From Saccharopolyspora kobensis (GTDB lineage: Bacteria > Actinomycetota > Actinomycetes > Mycobacteriales > Pseudonocardiaceae), in the NCBI RefSeq assembly GCF_900108315.1, contig NZ_FNVB01000006.1, positions 82,180 through 146,179 on the forward strand: 64,000 bases of DNA, given 5' to 3'. This document shows, piece by piece, positions 24,685 to 32,994 of this stretch. Below the pieces are notes generated by a model. It had not been told where the DNA came from. It ran no database searches and worked only from the letters and a program-made list of their open reading frames with translations. Position numbers and translations under genes: made by a program. The stretch's first letter is position 1. The number at the start of each line of letters is the position of its first letter.

Positions 24685-24789
24685 GTTACTCAGAGGTATG
24701 AGATGCCCCATGCAAGCCCCTAACGGGCCACCTAGTGAATCCCCTAATAGAGATTTGAGTAACTAGGAGTCGTACCCGATGGCTAGGGG
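24685..24789. promoter_or_regulatory. Repeat-rich divergent ini promoter region
   Basis: Between the Hsp70-like gene and iniB there is an inverted pair GTTACTCA (24685-24692) / TGAGTAAC (24756-24763), a direct repeat CCCCTAA at 24717 and 24741 (24 bp apart) and CTAGGGG at 24783-24789. The region is clearly AT-richer than its surroundings. These are candidate IniR sites and promoter elements; no single -35/-10 pair is convincing. Confidence 0.5.
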
Positions 24790-24888
24790 CGCTTCACCCC
24801 ATAGCGTGATCGACACAGGGGTGAGGACCGCGCGACCTCACTCGGAAACCCCAGCCGAGAACCGCTGAGCACATCGGGAGGCCCAACG

Positions 24889-26136
24889 ATGATGAACCCT
24901 CAGCACGCGACCGGTCGGGCCGAGTCCTCCACTCCAGACCCCGGGACGCATTCCGCCGGCCTTCCGGAAGAGCCGACGCTGTACGAGTTCCTCACGCGCC
25001 TCGTCAGCGACCCGGCCGCCCGGTCGGCCTTCGACACCGATCCGCAAGCCACGCTGGATCAGGCCGGACTCGGGGGAATGAGCGCGACGGACGTACTGCA
25101 CGCATCGTCGCTCGTCCTCGACTACGCGCCGGTCGAGGTGGTGACGGAATACGGGCGCTCACTCCAGAGCAGCGTCGAGAAGTTCGCTGCGAGCTCCCAG
25201 GCCGTCGCGTTCAACCAACTGCATCCCGCACATCCACTAGATCAGGAAGAGCAGAGCATGCTGCAGAACACCCCCGCCCAGCCCGAAGACTTCGGCAAGG
25301 ACAACGACGTCGACGCCACCCTGCCGGCTCCGGCCCCGGCCCCGTCGAACAACACCGACGTGGACGTCGACATCGAGCAGAACGACTCGCACAACCTGAT
25401 CAGCATCCACCACGTGCTGAGCGACAACAGCGTCGGCAACGACAACATCATCGGCTCCGTGGTGGGCAACACCGTCGGCCAGGTCGGCGACAGCCTGGAC
25501 CTCGGCGACGTCACCAACACCGTCGGCAACGCGGTCACCGAGGTCAACTCGACCGCCACCCACGTCTTCGACACCAGCGTCGACCTGACCGCCGGTGCGG
25601 GCTCCCTGGTCTACGGCGACGTGACCAACGTGGTCGGCAGCACCATCAGCGGCGACACCCTGAACATCGTCGGCGACCTCAACGTCGGCAACGTGCTGGG
25701 CAACGTCACCAACGGCGACGTGACCGAGATCGTCTCCAACGCCCCGGTCGTCGGCGACGTCGTCACCAACGTCGGTGACACCGTCACCAACGCCCCGCTC
25801 GTGGGCGACGTCGTGGGCAACGTCGCCGGTGGCGACATCTCCAGCGTGACCGGCGTCGTCGGTGACGTGACCAGCGTTGCGGGCGACCTGCCGGTCGTCG
25901 GCGACGTGGCCGGTGTGGCCGGCGGCGTCGTGGGCGAGGTCCCGGTCGTGGGCGACGCGCTGGGCGGCGTCACCGGTGGCGACGTCAGCGCCCTGCCGGT
26001 CGACGACGTGACCGCCGCGGTTCCGGCCGCCCCGGTCGAGGCCGTCACCGACACCGTCGGCAGCCTGCCGGTCGTCGGCGAGGTCGCCGACACCGCCACC
26101 TCGGCCCTGCCGCTGGACCTGGACGGCCTGCTCTGA
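24889..26136 (+). CDS. iniB: IniB-like protein, glycine/valine/aspartate repeat protein
   Basis: 415 residues. The N-terminal 100 residues form an IniB-type helical domain (LYEFLTRLVSDPAARSAF, DPQATLDQAGLGGMSATDV, VVTEYGRSL). After an acidic linker (DNDVDATLPAPAPAPSNN) residues 150-415 are imperfect repeats built around VVGDV, GNV, VTN and GG, likely a beta-solenoid or extended cell-envelope segment. No classic signal peptide is visible. In mycobacteria iniB is the first gene of the cell-wall-inhibitor-induced operon; its function is unknown. Two ATGs (24889, 24892) follow GGGAGG. A strong hairpin follows the stop codon. Confidence 0.82.
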   Translation: MMNPQHATGRAESSTPDPGTHSAGLPEEPTLYEFLTRLVSDPAARSAFDTDPQATLDQAGLGGMSATDVLHASSLVLDYAPVEVVTEYGRSLQSSVEKFAASSQAVAFNQLHPAHPLDQEEQSMLQNTPAQPEDFGKDNDVDATLPAPAPAPSNNTDVDVDIEQNDSHNLISIHHVLSDNSVGNDNIIGSVVGNTVGQVGDSLDLGDVTNTVGNAVTEVNSTATHVFDTSVDLTAGAGSLVYGDVTNVVGSTISGDTLNIVGDLNVGNVLGNVTNGDVTEIVSNAPVVGDVVTNVGDTVTNAPLVGDVVGNVAGGDISSVTGVVGDVTSVAGDLPVVGDVAGVAGGVVGEVPVVGDALGGVTGGDVSALPVDDVTAAVPAAPVEAVTDTVGSLPVVGEVADTATSALPLDLDGLL

Positions 26137-26152
26137 ACGCAGTGAGCGACTG

Positions 26153-26187
26153 AATGCCGGGATCCGCCGAGCGCGGATCCCGGCATT
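26153..26187 (+). terminator. Hairpin between iniB and iniA
   Basis: A perfect 15-bp stem, AATGCCGGGATCCGC with its complement, encloses CGAGC and is followed by TTTCGCGCATTTC. It lies 17 bp after iniB and 103 bp before iniA, so it may end or attenuate the iniB message. Confidence 0.8.
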
Positions 26188-26289
26188 TCGCGCATTTCCG
26201 AGGAATTTCGACGACAGCGGGCGACCGAAACTGTGTGAGTTCAGCCGTTCGGGTTTATCTCTTCGCGATGTCAGGCCACAATCGACGCC

Positions 26290-28101
26290 GTGATCGAGAC
26301 GGCGTTGGTGGAACTGATCGATCGCGCGACTGCGGAATGCGCCGAGCAGCAGCGCGCTGATCTGCACAACCGCCTGCGCCAAATCCGGACCAGGGTGCTC
26401 GACCCGACGCAGCTGGTGCTGGTCGTCGGCGAATCGAAGCAGGGCAAGAGCGCGCTGGTCAACGCGATAGTGAACGCCCCGGTCTGCGCTTCCGGCGACG
26501 ACGTCACCACCGTCGTGCCGACCCTGGTGCGGTACGCCGATGAACCGACCGCGCTGCTCATCGAGCACGAGCCCCGGCAGGGCCCGGCCGCGCTGGACCG
26601 GATGCCGGTGCCCATCGAGCAGGTCCGCGAGCACCTGGACCGCGCCCTGGCGCTCGGCCGCCCGGTCACCAGGGGCGAAGTGGGCATTCCGCGCGCCGTG
26701 CTGCAGAACGGGCTCGCGCTGATGGACACCCCCGGCGTCGGCAGCGTGTCCTCCTCGCTGACCGCCACCACGCTGGCCGTGGTCGCCGAGGCCGATGCGC
26801 TGCTGATGGTCTCCGACGCCACCCAGGAACTGACCACCAACGAGCTCTCCTTCCTCAAGCAGGCCACCGCGCTGTGCCCGAACGTCGCGCTGGTGCTGCC
26901 CAAGATCGACCGCACGCCGCACTGGCGGAAAGTGCTGGAGACCAACCGCAAGCACCTGGAGAACGCCGGTATCGCGGCCAAGATCTTCCCGGTGTCGGCC
27001 AGCATCCGGATGCGCGCGATGCAGGCCAAGAACACCGCGCTGAACACCGAATCCGGTTTTCCGCCGCTGCTGGAATTCCTGCAGACCGAACTGGCGGGCA
27101 AGCACGAGCAATCCACCCGGCGGCTGGTCGCGCACAACGTTTCCGAAGCCCTCACCCAGGTCAACGACGCGCTGAAAGCCGAACTCGCCGCGCAGAACCC
27201 GCGCACCGCGGCGGAAACCCTGGTCGAGCTGGAAACCGCGCAGCGCCGCGCCGAAGACCTGCGCCGCGTCTCCAACCGCTGGCAGAAGGCGCTCAACGAC
27301 GGCATCGCCGAGCTCTACGCCGACATCGAGTTCGACTTCCGCGAGCGCGCCTGGGCGATCCTGCACGAGGTCAACGAGATCTTCGAGGTCGCGGACCCGC
27401 TCAAGGTCTGGGACGAGTTCCGCGAGTGGCTCGCCGACCGGCTCACCGACGCGATCGTCGACACCTTCGAGTGGATGGAGGCCCGGCAGGACCAGCTCGC
27501 CGAGCTGGTCGCCGCGGAGATGCGCGCCGACCACAGCGTGGACATCCCGGAGCTGGACCGCATCCGCCCGCCCGCCCCGCTGGAGGAGGTGCCGGAGCCG
27601 AAGCTGCCGAGCCGCAGCGAGTACAAGCGGTTCGACCAGTTCCTCACCGGCCTGCGCGGCTCCTACGGCGGCGTGCTGATGTTCGGCATGATCACCTCCT
27701 TCGCGCTGGGCGGGCTGTTCAACGTGGTGTCGATCTCGGCGGGCGTGCTGCTGGGCATCAAGAGCCTCGACGAGGAGAAGGACGCGCGGCTGCGGCGCCG
27801 CCAGACCGAGGTGAAGAGCGCCGTGCAGCGCCACGTGGAGCAGGTCATCTTCCACGTGAACCGGGAGGCCAAGACCGCCATCCGCACCGTGCACCGCGGC
27901 CTGCACGCGCACTACATGCAGATCACCGAGGACGCGCAGATGGAGATCAGCCGGGCCATCCAGGAGATCAAGCGCTCCGCCGAGCGCAGCGCGGTGGACC
28001 GCGACCAGCGGGCCCGGGAGATCCGGCAGAAGATGGAAGACCTCACCTCGCTGCGCCGCCGCGTCGCCGTGCTCACCCAGAACCGGATCACCGCGGCATG
28101 A
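26290..28101 (+). CDS. iniA: IniA-like bacterial dynamin GTPase
   Basis: 603 residues. GTPase motifs are intact: G1 GESKQGKS at 47-54, a G2-region threonine in DDVTTVVPT, G3 DTPG at 146-149 and G4 PKID at 204-207. A long coiled-coil-forming middle domain follows, then a hydrophobic hairpin at about 458-492 (MFGMITSFALGGLF, SISAGVLLGI) that should enter the membrane, then a return helix rich in charged residues. IniA of mycobacteria is a dynamin-like protein that remodels the inner membrane and is induced by isoniazid and ethambutol. GTG start at 26290, no strong ribosome site. The stop overlaps the iniC start by 4 nt. Confidence 0.88.
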   Translation: MIETALVELIDRATAECAEQQRADLHNRLRQIRTRVLDPTQLVLVVGESKQGKSALVNAIVNAPVCASGDDVTTVVPTLVRYADEPTALLIEHEPRQGPAALDRMPVPIEQVREHLDRALALGRPVTRGEVGIPRAVLQNGLALMDTPGVGSVSSSLTATTLAVVAEADALLMVSDATQELTTNELSFLKQATALCPNVALVLPKIDRTPHWRKVLETNRKHLENAGIAAKIFPVSASIRMRAMQAKNTALNTESGFPPLLEFLQTELAGKHEQSTRRLVAHNVSEALTQVNDALKAELAAQNPRTAAETLVELETAQRRAEDLRRVSNRWQKALNDGIAELYADIEFDFRERAWAILHEVNEIFEVADPLKVWDEFREWLADRLTDAIVDTFEWMEARQDQLAELVAAEMRADHSVDIPELDRIRPPAPLEEVPEPKLPSRSEYKRFDQFLTGLRGSYGGVLMFGMITSFALGGLFNVVSISAGVLLGIKSLDEEKDARLRRRQTEVKSAVQRHVEQVIFHVNREAKTAIRTVHRGLHAHYMQITEDAQMEISRAIQEIKRSAERSAVDRDQRAREIRQKMEDLTSLRRRVAVLTQNRITAA

Positions 28102-29807
28102 CCGGCGAAGCCCTGCTGGACCGCGCCCGCGCGCTGCTGATCCGCACGATGACGTTCTACCGCGACGACCCGCGCACCTCGACCTGGCTGCGCGGCCGGC
28201 TGGAACGGCTCGAACAGCCGCTGCGCATCGCGGTCAGCGGCCGGGTCAAGGCGGGCAAGTCGACGCTGATCAACGCGCTGGTCGGGGCCGAGCTCGCACC
28301 TACCGACGCCGAGGAGCGCACCCAGGTCACCACGTTCTACCAGTACGGGCCCGAACCGAAGATCATGGTGCACACGCCGCAGGGCACGGTGCAGAACGTT
28401 CCGGTGTCCACATTGGACGCGGGCACCATCCGCGACCTGCAGCACTGGCGCCCGGACGAGGTGTCGCGGCTGGTCATCGAATCGCCCACGCCCGGGCTGC
28501 AGGCCATCACGCTGATCGAGACGCCGGGCGTGGCCTCGGCGGCGGTGCAGGAGACCGGGCGCTCGGCGCTGGCGCAGATCCTGTCCGAGGCCGACGCCGT
28601 GCTGTACCTGACGCGCTACCCGCGGCAGACCGATCTGCAGTTCCTCCAGTCGGTCAACGAGCTGCACACCGCCCGCAGCGTCCCGATCAGCACGATCGTC
28701 GCGTTCTCCCGCGCCGACGAGACCGGCAGCGGCGGACCGGACGGGCTGCAGGCCGCCGAGCGGATCGCCGAGAAGTTCCGCAACGACCCGACGCTGCGCT
28801 CCTTCGCCCAGCACCTGATCCCGGTGGTCGGACTGCTCGGGCAGGCGGTGACCACCATGACCGACGAGGACTTCAACGCGCTGGCCAACCTGGCCCGGCT
28901 GTCCCAGAACGACCTGGAAGCGCTGCTGCTGTCGGCCGACCGGTTCGTCAACAGCAAGATCGAATCGATCCCCGGCCCCGTTCGGCAGCGGCTCTTCGAG
29001 CGGTTCGGGCAGTTCGGGCTGGGCCGCGCGCTGACGCTCCTGCGCAGCGGAGTCACGGAACCGAAGAAGCTGCGCACGGCGCTGCTCGACGAGAGCGGCC
29101 TCAACTCGCTGCACGAGACCGTGCACCAGCAGTTCGTGGAACGCCAGGACGCGCTGCGGGCTCGATCCGCCCTGTTGGCGGTGGACATGGTGCTGCGCGC
29201 CAACCCGCGCCCTGGTGTGCAGCAGCTGCAGGGCGAGTTCGAGCGCATGCTGGCCAACGCGCACGAGTGGGACGAGCTGCGGCTGCTGTCGGCGCTGGAT
29301 TCCGGCCAGGTGCGTTTCACGCGGCCGCTCCAGGCCGAGGCGAAGCGGCTGCTCGGCGCATTCGGGAGCAGCCCGCAGGAGCGGCTGGGCAGCGATGACG
29401 GAGCGCTGGCGGAGGCGGCGGCGGCCGCACTCGCCCGCTGGCGCCAGCAGTCGGTGAACCCGCTGCACGACCGGGTCCACCGCGACGCGGTGCGGACCGT
29501 TCTGCGCAGCTGCGAGCGCCTGGTGGTCCACCAGGCGAACGCGCCGCAGCGGCCCGCCCAGCCGCACCCTTCGCAGCAACAGCCCGTTCAGCAACCTGCG
29601 CAGCAGCAGACCGGGCAGCACCAGCAACCTGCGCAGCAACAGCGAGGGCGACGTTCCTCCGAGGGCCAGCACCGCTCGGGGCATCACCAGGTGGTGCAGC
29701 CCCAGCAGGTGCAGCAGCCTCGCCGTCGGCGCGCGGCGCACCAGGCCCCGCCGCAGCAGCAGGCTCAGCACCCGCAAGATCCGCCCGGTGCGCACTCCCG
29801 CCCCTAG
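28098..29807 (+). CDS. iniC: IniC-like bacterial dynamin GTPase with Q/H/P-rich tail
   Basis: 569 residues. The G1 motif GRVKAGKS is at 48-55, a G2-like EERTQVTTF and G3 in LIETPGVAS follow, and the G4 region is around VAFSRADE. The body continues as dynamin stalk helices to about residue 480. The final 90 residues are a low-complexity tail of Gln, His, Pro and Arg (QQQPVQQP, QHQQPAQQQ), not a usual feature of short mycobacterial IniC. Bacterial dynamins usually work in pairs, and the ATGA overlap with iniA fits an IniA-IniC partnership at the membrane. Confidence 0.85.
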   Translation: MTGEALLDRARALLIRTMTFYRDDPRTSTWLRGRLERLEQPLRIAVSGRVKAGKSTLINALVGAELAPTDAEERTQVTTFYQYGPEPKIMVHTPQGTVQNVPVSTLDAGTIRDLQHWRPDEVSRLVIESPTPGLQAITLIETPGVASAAVQETGRSALAQILSEADAVLYLTRYPRQTDLQFLQSVNELHTARSVPISTIVAFSRADETGSGGPDGLQAAERIAEKFRNDPTLRSFAQHLIPVVGLLGQAVTTMTDEDFNALANLARLSQNDLEALLLSADRFVNSKIESIPGPVRQRLFERFGQFGLGRALTLLRSGVTEPKKLRTALLDESGLNSLHETVHQQFVERQDALRARSALLAVDMVLRANPRPGVQQLQGEFERMLANAHEWDELRLLSALDSGQVRFTRPLQAEAKRLLGAFGSSPQERLGSDDGALAEAAAAALARWRQQSVNPLHDRVHRDAVRTVLRSCERLVVHQANAPQRPAQPHPSQQQPVQQPAQQQTGQHQQPAQQQRGRRSSEGQHRSGHHQVVQPQQVQQPRRRRAAHQAPPQQQAQHPQDPPGAHSRP

Positions 29808-29844
29808 GAATTCCCCTTCCGGACATGGGATTTGGAGAGATCCG

Positions 29845-30306
29845 GTGCACATCGTCCAGCGCGCGTACGACCACCCCGACGTGACCGCGCTCGTGGAGCG
29901 GCTGCAGGCCGAGTACACGCGGATCTACGGCGGCCCCGACGAATCCCCCGCCGACGCCGGTCAGTTCAGCCCGCCGAACGGAGGCTTCTGCGTCGGTTAC
30001 GAAGGCGGAACCGCGGTGGCGATGGGCGGTTGGCGCCGACGGGACGGCGGACGTGCCGAGCTCAAGCGCATGTACGTGCCCGACGAGCACCGGGGCAACG
30101 GCCACTCCCGCGCGATCCTCACCTGGTTGGAGAACGCGGCCGCGGCGGACGGAGCTGTGGAGATGGTGCTGGAGACCAACCAGCGACATCCGGCGGCACT
30201 CGCCCTGTACCGCTCGGCCGGGTACGCCGAGGTCGAGCCGTTCGGCTACTACGCGGACGACCCGCTCACGGTCTACCTCGGCGTCCCGCTGCCCCGACGG
30301 GCCTGA
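29845..30306 (+). CDS. GNAT family N-acetyltransferase
   Basis: 153 residues, a compact GNAT. Strand and loop motifs are ELKRMYVPDEHRGNGHSRAIL (acetyl-CoA loop, about residues 70-90), then EMVLETNQRHPAALALYRSAGYAEVEPFGYY, typical of the RimI-like/PhnO-like group. The acceptor is unknown. The GTG at 29845 is favoured by GGAGAG upstream; the longer frame from 29788 has no signal. It follows iniC by 37 bp on the same strand and may be read through from the ini operon, but no functional link is evident. Confidence 0.88.
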   Translation: MHIVQRAYDHPDVTALVERLQAEYTRIYGGPDESPADAGQFSPPNGGFCVGYEGGTAVAMGGWRRRDGGRAELKRMYVPDEHRGNGHSRAILTWLENAAAADGAVEMVLETNQRHPAALALYRSAGYAEVEPFGYYADDPLTVYLGVPLPRRA

Positions 30307-30312
30307 TCCCCG

Positions 30313-31098
30313 CTAGCCGTCGTCGAAAGCGACGAGCACCTCGGAGAAGTCACCTTCGCGAAGCGCCTGCCTCGGGATGAGGAAGTGCAGCGAACCGCCT
30401 TCCGGGAACTCCCACCCGCCGATGTTGCTGGAGAGCCGGAGGAGGTGCGCGTACTCGCCCCGGCGATCCGGGAGCGGATCGCCCGGCTGCACCGACAGCG
30501 GCCAGCCGAAGGCCTGGTCGACACCGCCTGCCGGGTACTCGTCACCCAGGTGCTCCCCGGTGAACAGGTCGATCACCTGCTCCTCCGGGTCGCAGATGCT
30601 CGTGAGGTCAGGGCCCGGATCGAGCCCGAAGCCCTCGATGAGATCTTCCAGCGATGCGCCCCACCACACATCGGGAAGGGCCAGCCTCGGTTCGGCGTGC
30701 AGCGGGACGCTTGCGAACGAAGCGCCCGGCGGCTCCACCTCGACGGCGCGCTCCGGGTCCGCGGGAACGACCTCACAGCAGTCGGAGTACTCGAGGCCGA
30801 AGAAGTTCAGCAGTCCCGGGCGAATGGGCAGCTCGTCCTGGAGCCACGGCGCGAGTTCGTCGGTGTCCAGCACCGCGAACAGCACGAGCGGGACGCCGTC
30901 CGCATCGTGCGGCCACGTCGTTCCCGGTTCCAGCAGGGCGGGACCGCCCATCCGGCTGCTTCCGGCCGGATGGGATTCGTCGGCCGGCCTGAGTTCGAAC
31001 CCGGGCCTGGCCAGCGCGGCCAGCTGGGGTCCCAGGTGCTCACCGACGAACTCAACGCACGCCTCCCTGATGACGGCGGCTTGGTACTCGCGGTCCAT
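30313..31098 (-). CDS. DUF1963 (YwqG-like) family protein
   Basis: About 261 residues. The DUF1963 pattern is recognisable: SRMGGPALLEPGTTWPHD, PLVLFAVLDTDELAP, PGLLNFFGL, then HRLLGY-like spacing replaced here by QAFGWPLSVQPGD and the ending RLSSNIGGWEFPEGGSLHFLIP. The family occurs in toxin-immunity and general contexts; its function is not established. The ATG at 31098 is chosen, because the frame above it reads arginine-rich sequence without family likeness. It is convergent with the GNAT gene (6 bp apart) and divergent from the ECF sigma gene. Confidence 0.8.
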   Translation of the reverse strand: MDREYQAAVIREACVEFVGEHLGPQLAALARPGFELRPADESHPAGSSRMGGPALLEPGTTWPHDADGVPLVLFAVLDTDELAPWLQDELPIRPGLLNFFGLEYSDCCEVVPADPERAVEVEPPGASFASVPLHAEPRLALPDVWWGASLEDLIEGFGLDPGPDLTSICDPEEQVIDLFTGEHLGDEYPAGGVDQAFGWPLSVQPGDPLPDRRGEYAHLLRLSSNIGGWEFPEGGSLHFLIPRQALREGDFSEVLVAFDDG

Positions 31099-31248
31099 CC
31101 GCACATCCCAGCACAGCGACGCGACAGGATCGGCGCTTTCCGGAAGAGCCGCTTCAGCGGAGGTGCGCCGCCGTCGGATCACTCGTGAACCCGTTTCCGC
31201 TCTCGTGCGGAGAACAGGATGTACGAGGACGGACGGCGAAGGGCATCC

Positions 31249-31857
31249 ATGAGTTCACCAGCGCTCGACGGCGACGTCGAGGACGACGCTTCGATCATCG
31301 GGAGATCGAAGCGCGATCCCGACCACTTCGCCGCGATATTCGACCGGCACGCGCCGCTGATCCACCGGTACCTCGCCCGCCGCGTCGGCGGCGACATGGC
31401 CGATGACCTGGTGGCCGAGACGTTCCTGATCGCCTTCCGCAAGCGGCAGGGCTACGACCCGGGCAGGACGGACGCCAGGCCGTGGCTGTACGGGATCGCG
31501 ACGAAGGTGGTCAGCCAGCACCGCCGCCAGGAAGAGCGCACCTACCGGTACCGCAACGCCATCACTCCGGTGCCGGACGAGCTCGGTCACGCGGACCGGG
31601 TCGCCGCGCAGGTCAGCGCGCAGGCCATGGGCCCGCTGCTCGGCACCGCGCTGGCGAAGCTGTCCCAGAAGGACCGCGACGTGCTGCTGCTCGTCGCCTG
31701 GGAAGACCTGTCGTACGAGGAAGTCGCGACCGCGCTGGGCATTCCGGTCGGCACCGTGCGGTCGCGCCTGAACCGGGCCCGGAAGAAGACCCGCGCCGTG
31801 CTCACCGCCGCGGGCAGCACCTCGAACCACCAGGAGGTCGTTCGCAATGGACGTTGA
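31249..31857 (+). CDS. ECF RNA polymerase sigma factor
   Basis: 202 residues. Sigma region 2 is at about 28-95 (DHFAAIFDRHAPLIHRYLARRVG, DDLVAETFLIAFRKR, DARPWLYGIATKVVSQHRR), and region 4 at about 130-185 (LAKLSQKDRDVLLLVAWEDLSYEEVATALGIPVGTVRSRLNRARKK). The type that precedes CU044_5270 proteins has exactly this form. The ATG at 31249 has AAGGG upstream; the ATG at 31219 is less likely. The next gene starts 11 nt before this one stops, so the pair is coupled and the second product probably controls this sigma factor. Confidence 0.93.
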   Translation: MSSPALDGDVEDDASIIGRSKRDPDHFAAIFDRHAPLIHRYLARRVGGDMADDLVAETFLIAFRKRQGYDPGRTDARPWLYGIATKVVSQHRRQEERTYRYRNAITPVPDELGHADRVAAQVSAQAMGPLLGTALAKLSQKDRDVLLLVAWEDLSYEEVATALGIPVGTVRSRLNRARKKTRAVLTAAGSTSNHQEVVRNGR

Positions 31858-32749
31858 CGAGATGAAGCTGATCAAGGAGTTCGGCGACTCCACTCCCCTT
31901 CCCGACCGGAGGCAGCTCCGGCCGGGGCGAAACCGGCTTATCGTCGCCGCGGCCGCCGAACGCGCCGGTTCAGCGCCCGCGAAGCGGAGCTGGGGGCGGC
32001 GCTGGGCCTGGCCGACCGGGATGACCGTCGGCCTCGCCGCAGCGATCTCCGGTGTTCTCGCGCTCACCCCGGCGGGCGAAGTCGGCGGCGGAGCCCCGGT
32101 CGCGAGCGCCGAGGCGGCCCAGGTGCTGCACAGCGCGGCCGACGCGGCGCTGAAGGCCCCCTTCACCCCGCCACGGCCGGACCAGTTCGTCTACACGCGG
32201 TCCGAGAACGTCTACGGCACTCACGAGTCCTGGAGTTCGGTCGACGGGACGCACGACGGCCGCTACGCGCAGTACGGGGAGGAGCCAGGAACGCATCCCG
32301 GCTGCCGGGACGGCAAAGCCGCTGTTTACAAGGGCCCGGAACCCGTCCCGGGCGAGTTCGAGGCCTGCACTCCGGATCCCAGCTACATCCCGGACCTGCC
32401 CACCGATGCCGACGCGATGCTGGCCTACCTGAAGGAGCCGGGGCACACGCGCGATCCGAACAGCGCCTACCACATGGGCGAGGCTGTTCGGAACCTCATC
32501 TCCAGGCAGTACATGCGGCCGGAGTCGCGAGCGGCGCTCTTCGAAGCCGCCGCCGAGATCCCCGGCATCACGGTGGTCCGGGACGTGGCGGATCCGAGCG
32601 GCAGGCCTGGCATCGGGATCTCCTTCCCCAGCTCGGACGGCACCCCGCAGATGCTGATCTTCGACCGCGACAGCTACGCCTTCCTGGGCACGGAGTTCGA
32701 GGCGCGGATGGAGTACGCGATCGTGGACCAGGTCGGTCAGCTTCCCTGA
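31847..32749 (+). CDS. CU044_5270 family membrane-anchored protein
   Basis: 300 residues. A cytoplasmic N-terminal segment of about 50 residues (DVDEMKLIKEFGDSTPLPD) is followed by one membrane helix at 54-76 and an extracytoplasmic domain with two likely disulfide cysteines (GCRDG, EACTP). Proteins of this family are encoded directly after ECF sigma factors in actinomycetes and are presumed partners or anti-sigma factors; that role is inferred from gene order. The start overlaps the sigma gene by 11 nt. A hairpin terminator follows at 32781. Confidence 0.85.
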   Translation: MDVDEMKLIKEFGDSTPLPDRRQLRPGRNRLIVAAAAERAGSAPAKRSWGRRWAWPTGMTVGLAAAISGVLALTPAGEVGGGAPVASAEAAQVLHSAADAALKAPFTPPRPDQFVYTRSENVYGTHESWSSVDGTHDGRYAQYGEEPGTHPGCRDGKAAVYKGPEPVPGEFEACTPDPSYIPDLPTDADAMLAYLKEPGHTRDPNSAYHMGEAVRNLISRQYMRPESRAALFEAAAEIPGITVVRDVADPSGRPGIGISFPSSDGTPQMLIFDRDSYAFLGTEFEARMEYAIVDQVGQLP

Positions 32750-32780
32750 TCCGCCCCGCGGCGGTCGCACGCGGGGCGCC

Positions 32781-32808
32781 GAGAACCGGCTCGGCCCGGC
32801 TGGTTCTC
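32781..32808 (+). terminator. Hairpin terminator of the sigma operon
   Basis: GAGAACCGGC pairs with GCTGGTTCTC (10 bp with one G-U pair) around an 8-nt loop, 31 bp after the CU044_5270 stop codon. Confidence 0.65.
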
Positions 32809-32929
32809 AGCGGAATCGGCTCGATTCCGGAAGTCGCGATTGCCCGGGAGCTGGAGATCCCGGGCGATCGCGAACCACCGATCGTCCACTGTGGAGATGA
32901 CTGCGCGGTTGCTGAGATCTGCGGGAAGA

Positions 32930-32968
32930 GCTGATGTCCTGGGAGCCGCCGGCTCCCAGGACATCAGC
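32930..32968. terminator. Hairpin terminator after catalase
   Basis: A perfect 18-bp stem (32930-32947 with 32951-32968) around GCC lies 26 bp past the catalase stop codon on the minus strand. It may act in both directions. Confidence 0.85.
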
Positions 32969-32994
32969 ACGTGGTCGGGTTCCGCGATCGGCGG

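Noticed and set aside
24889..26136. Periodic repeats in iniB as a CRISPR or tandem DNA array
   Set aside because: The periodicity is at the protein level with degenerate codons and uneven spacing; there are no identical DNA repeats with unique spacers.
25237..27912. Very long minus-strand open frame (891 codons) opposite iniB and iniA
   Set aside because: It is the antisense shadow of high-GC coding sequence: repetitive DVADDV-type translation mirrors the iniB repeats, and the plus-strand frames carry recognisable domains.
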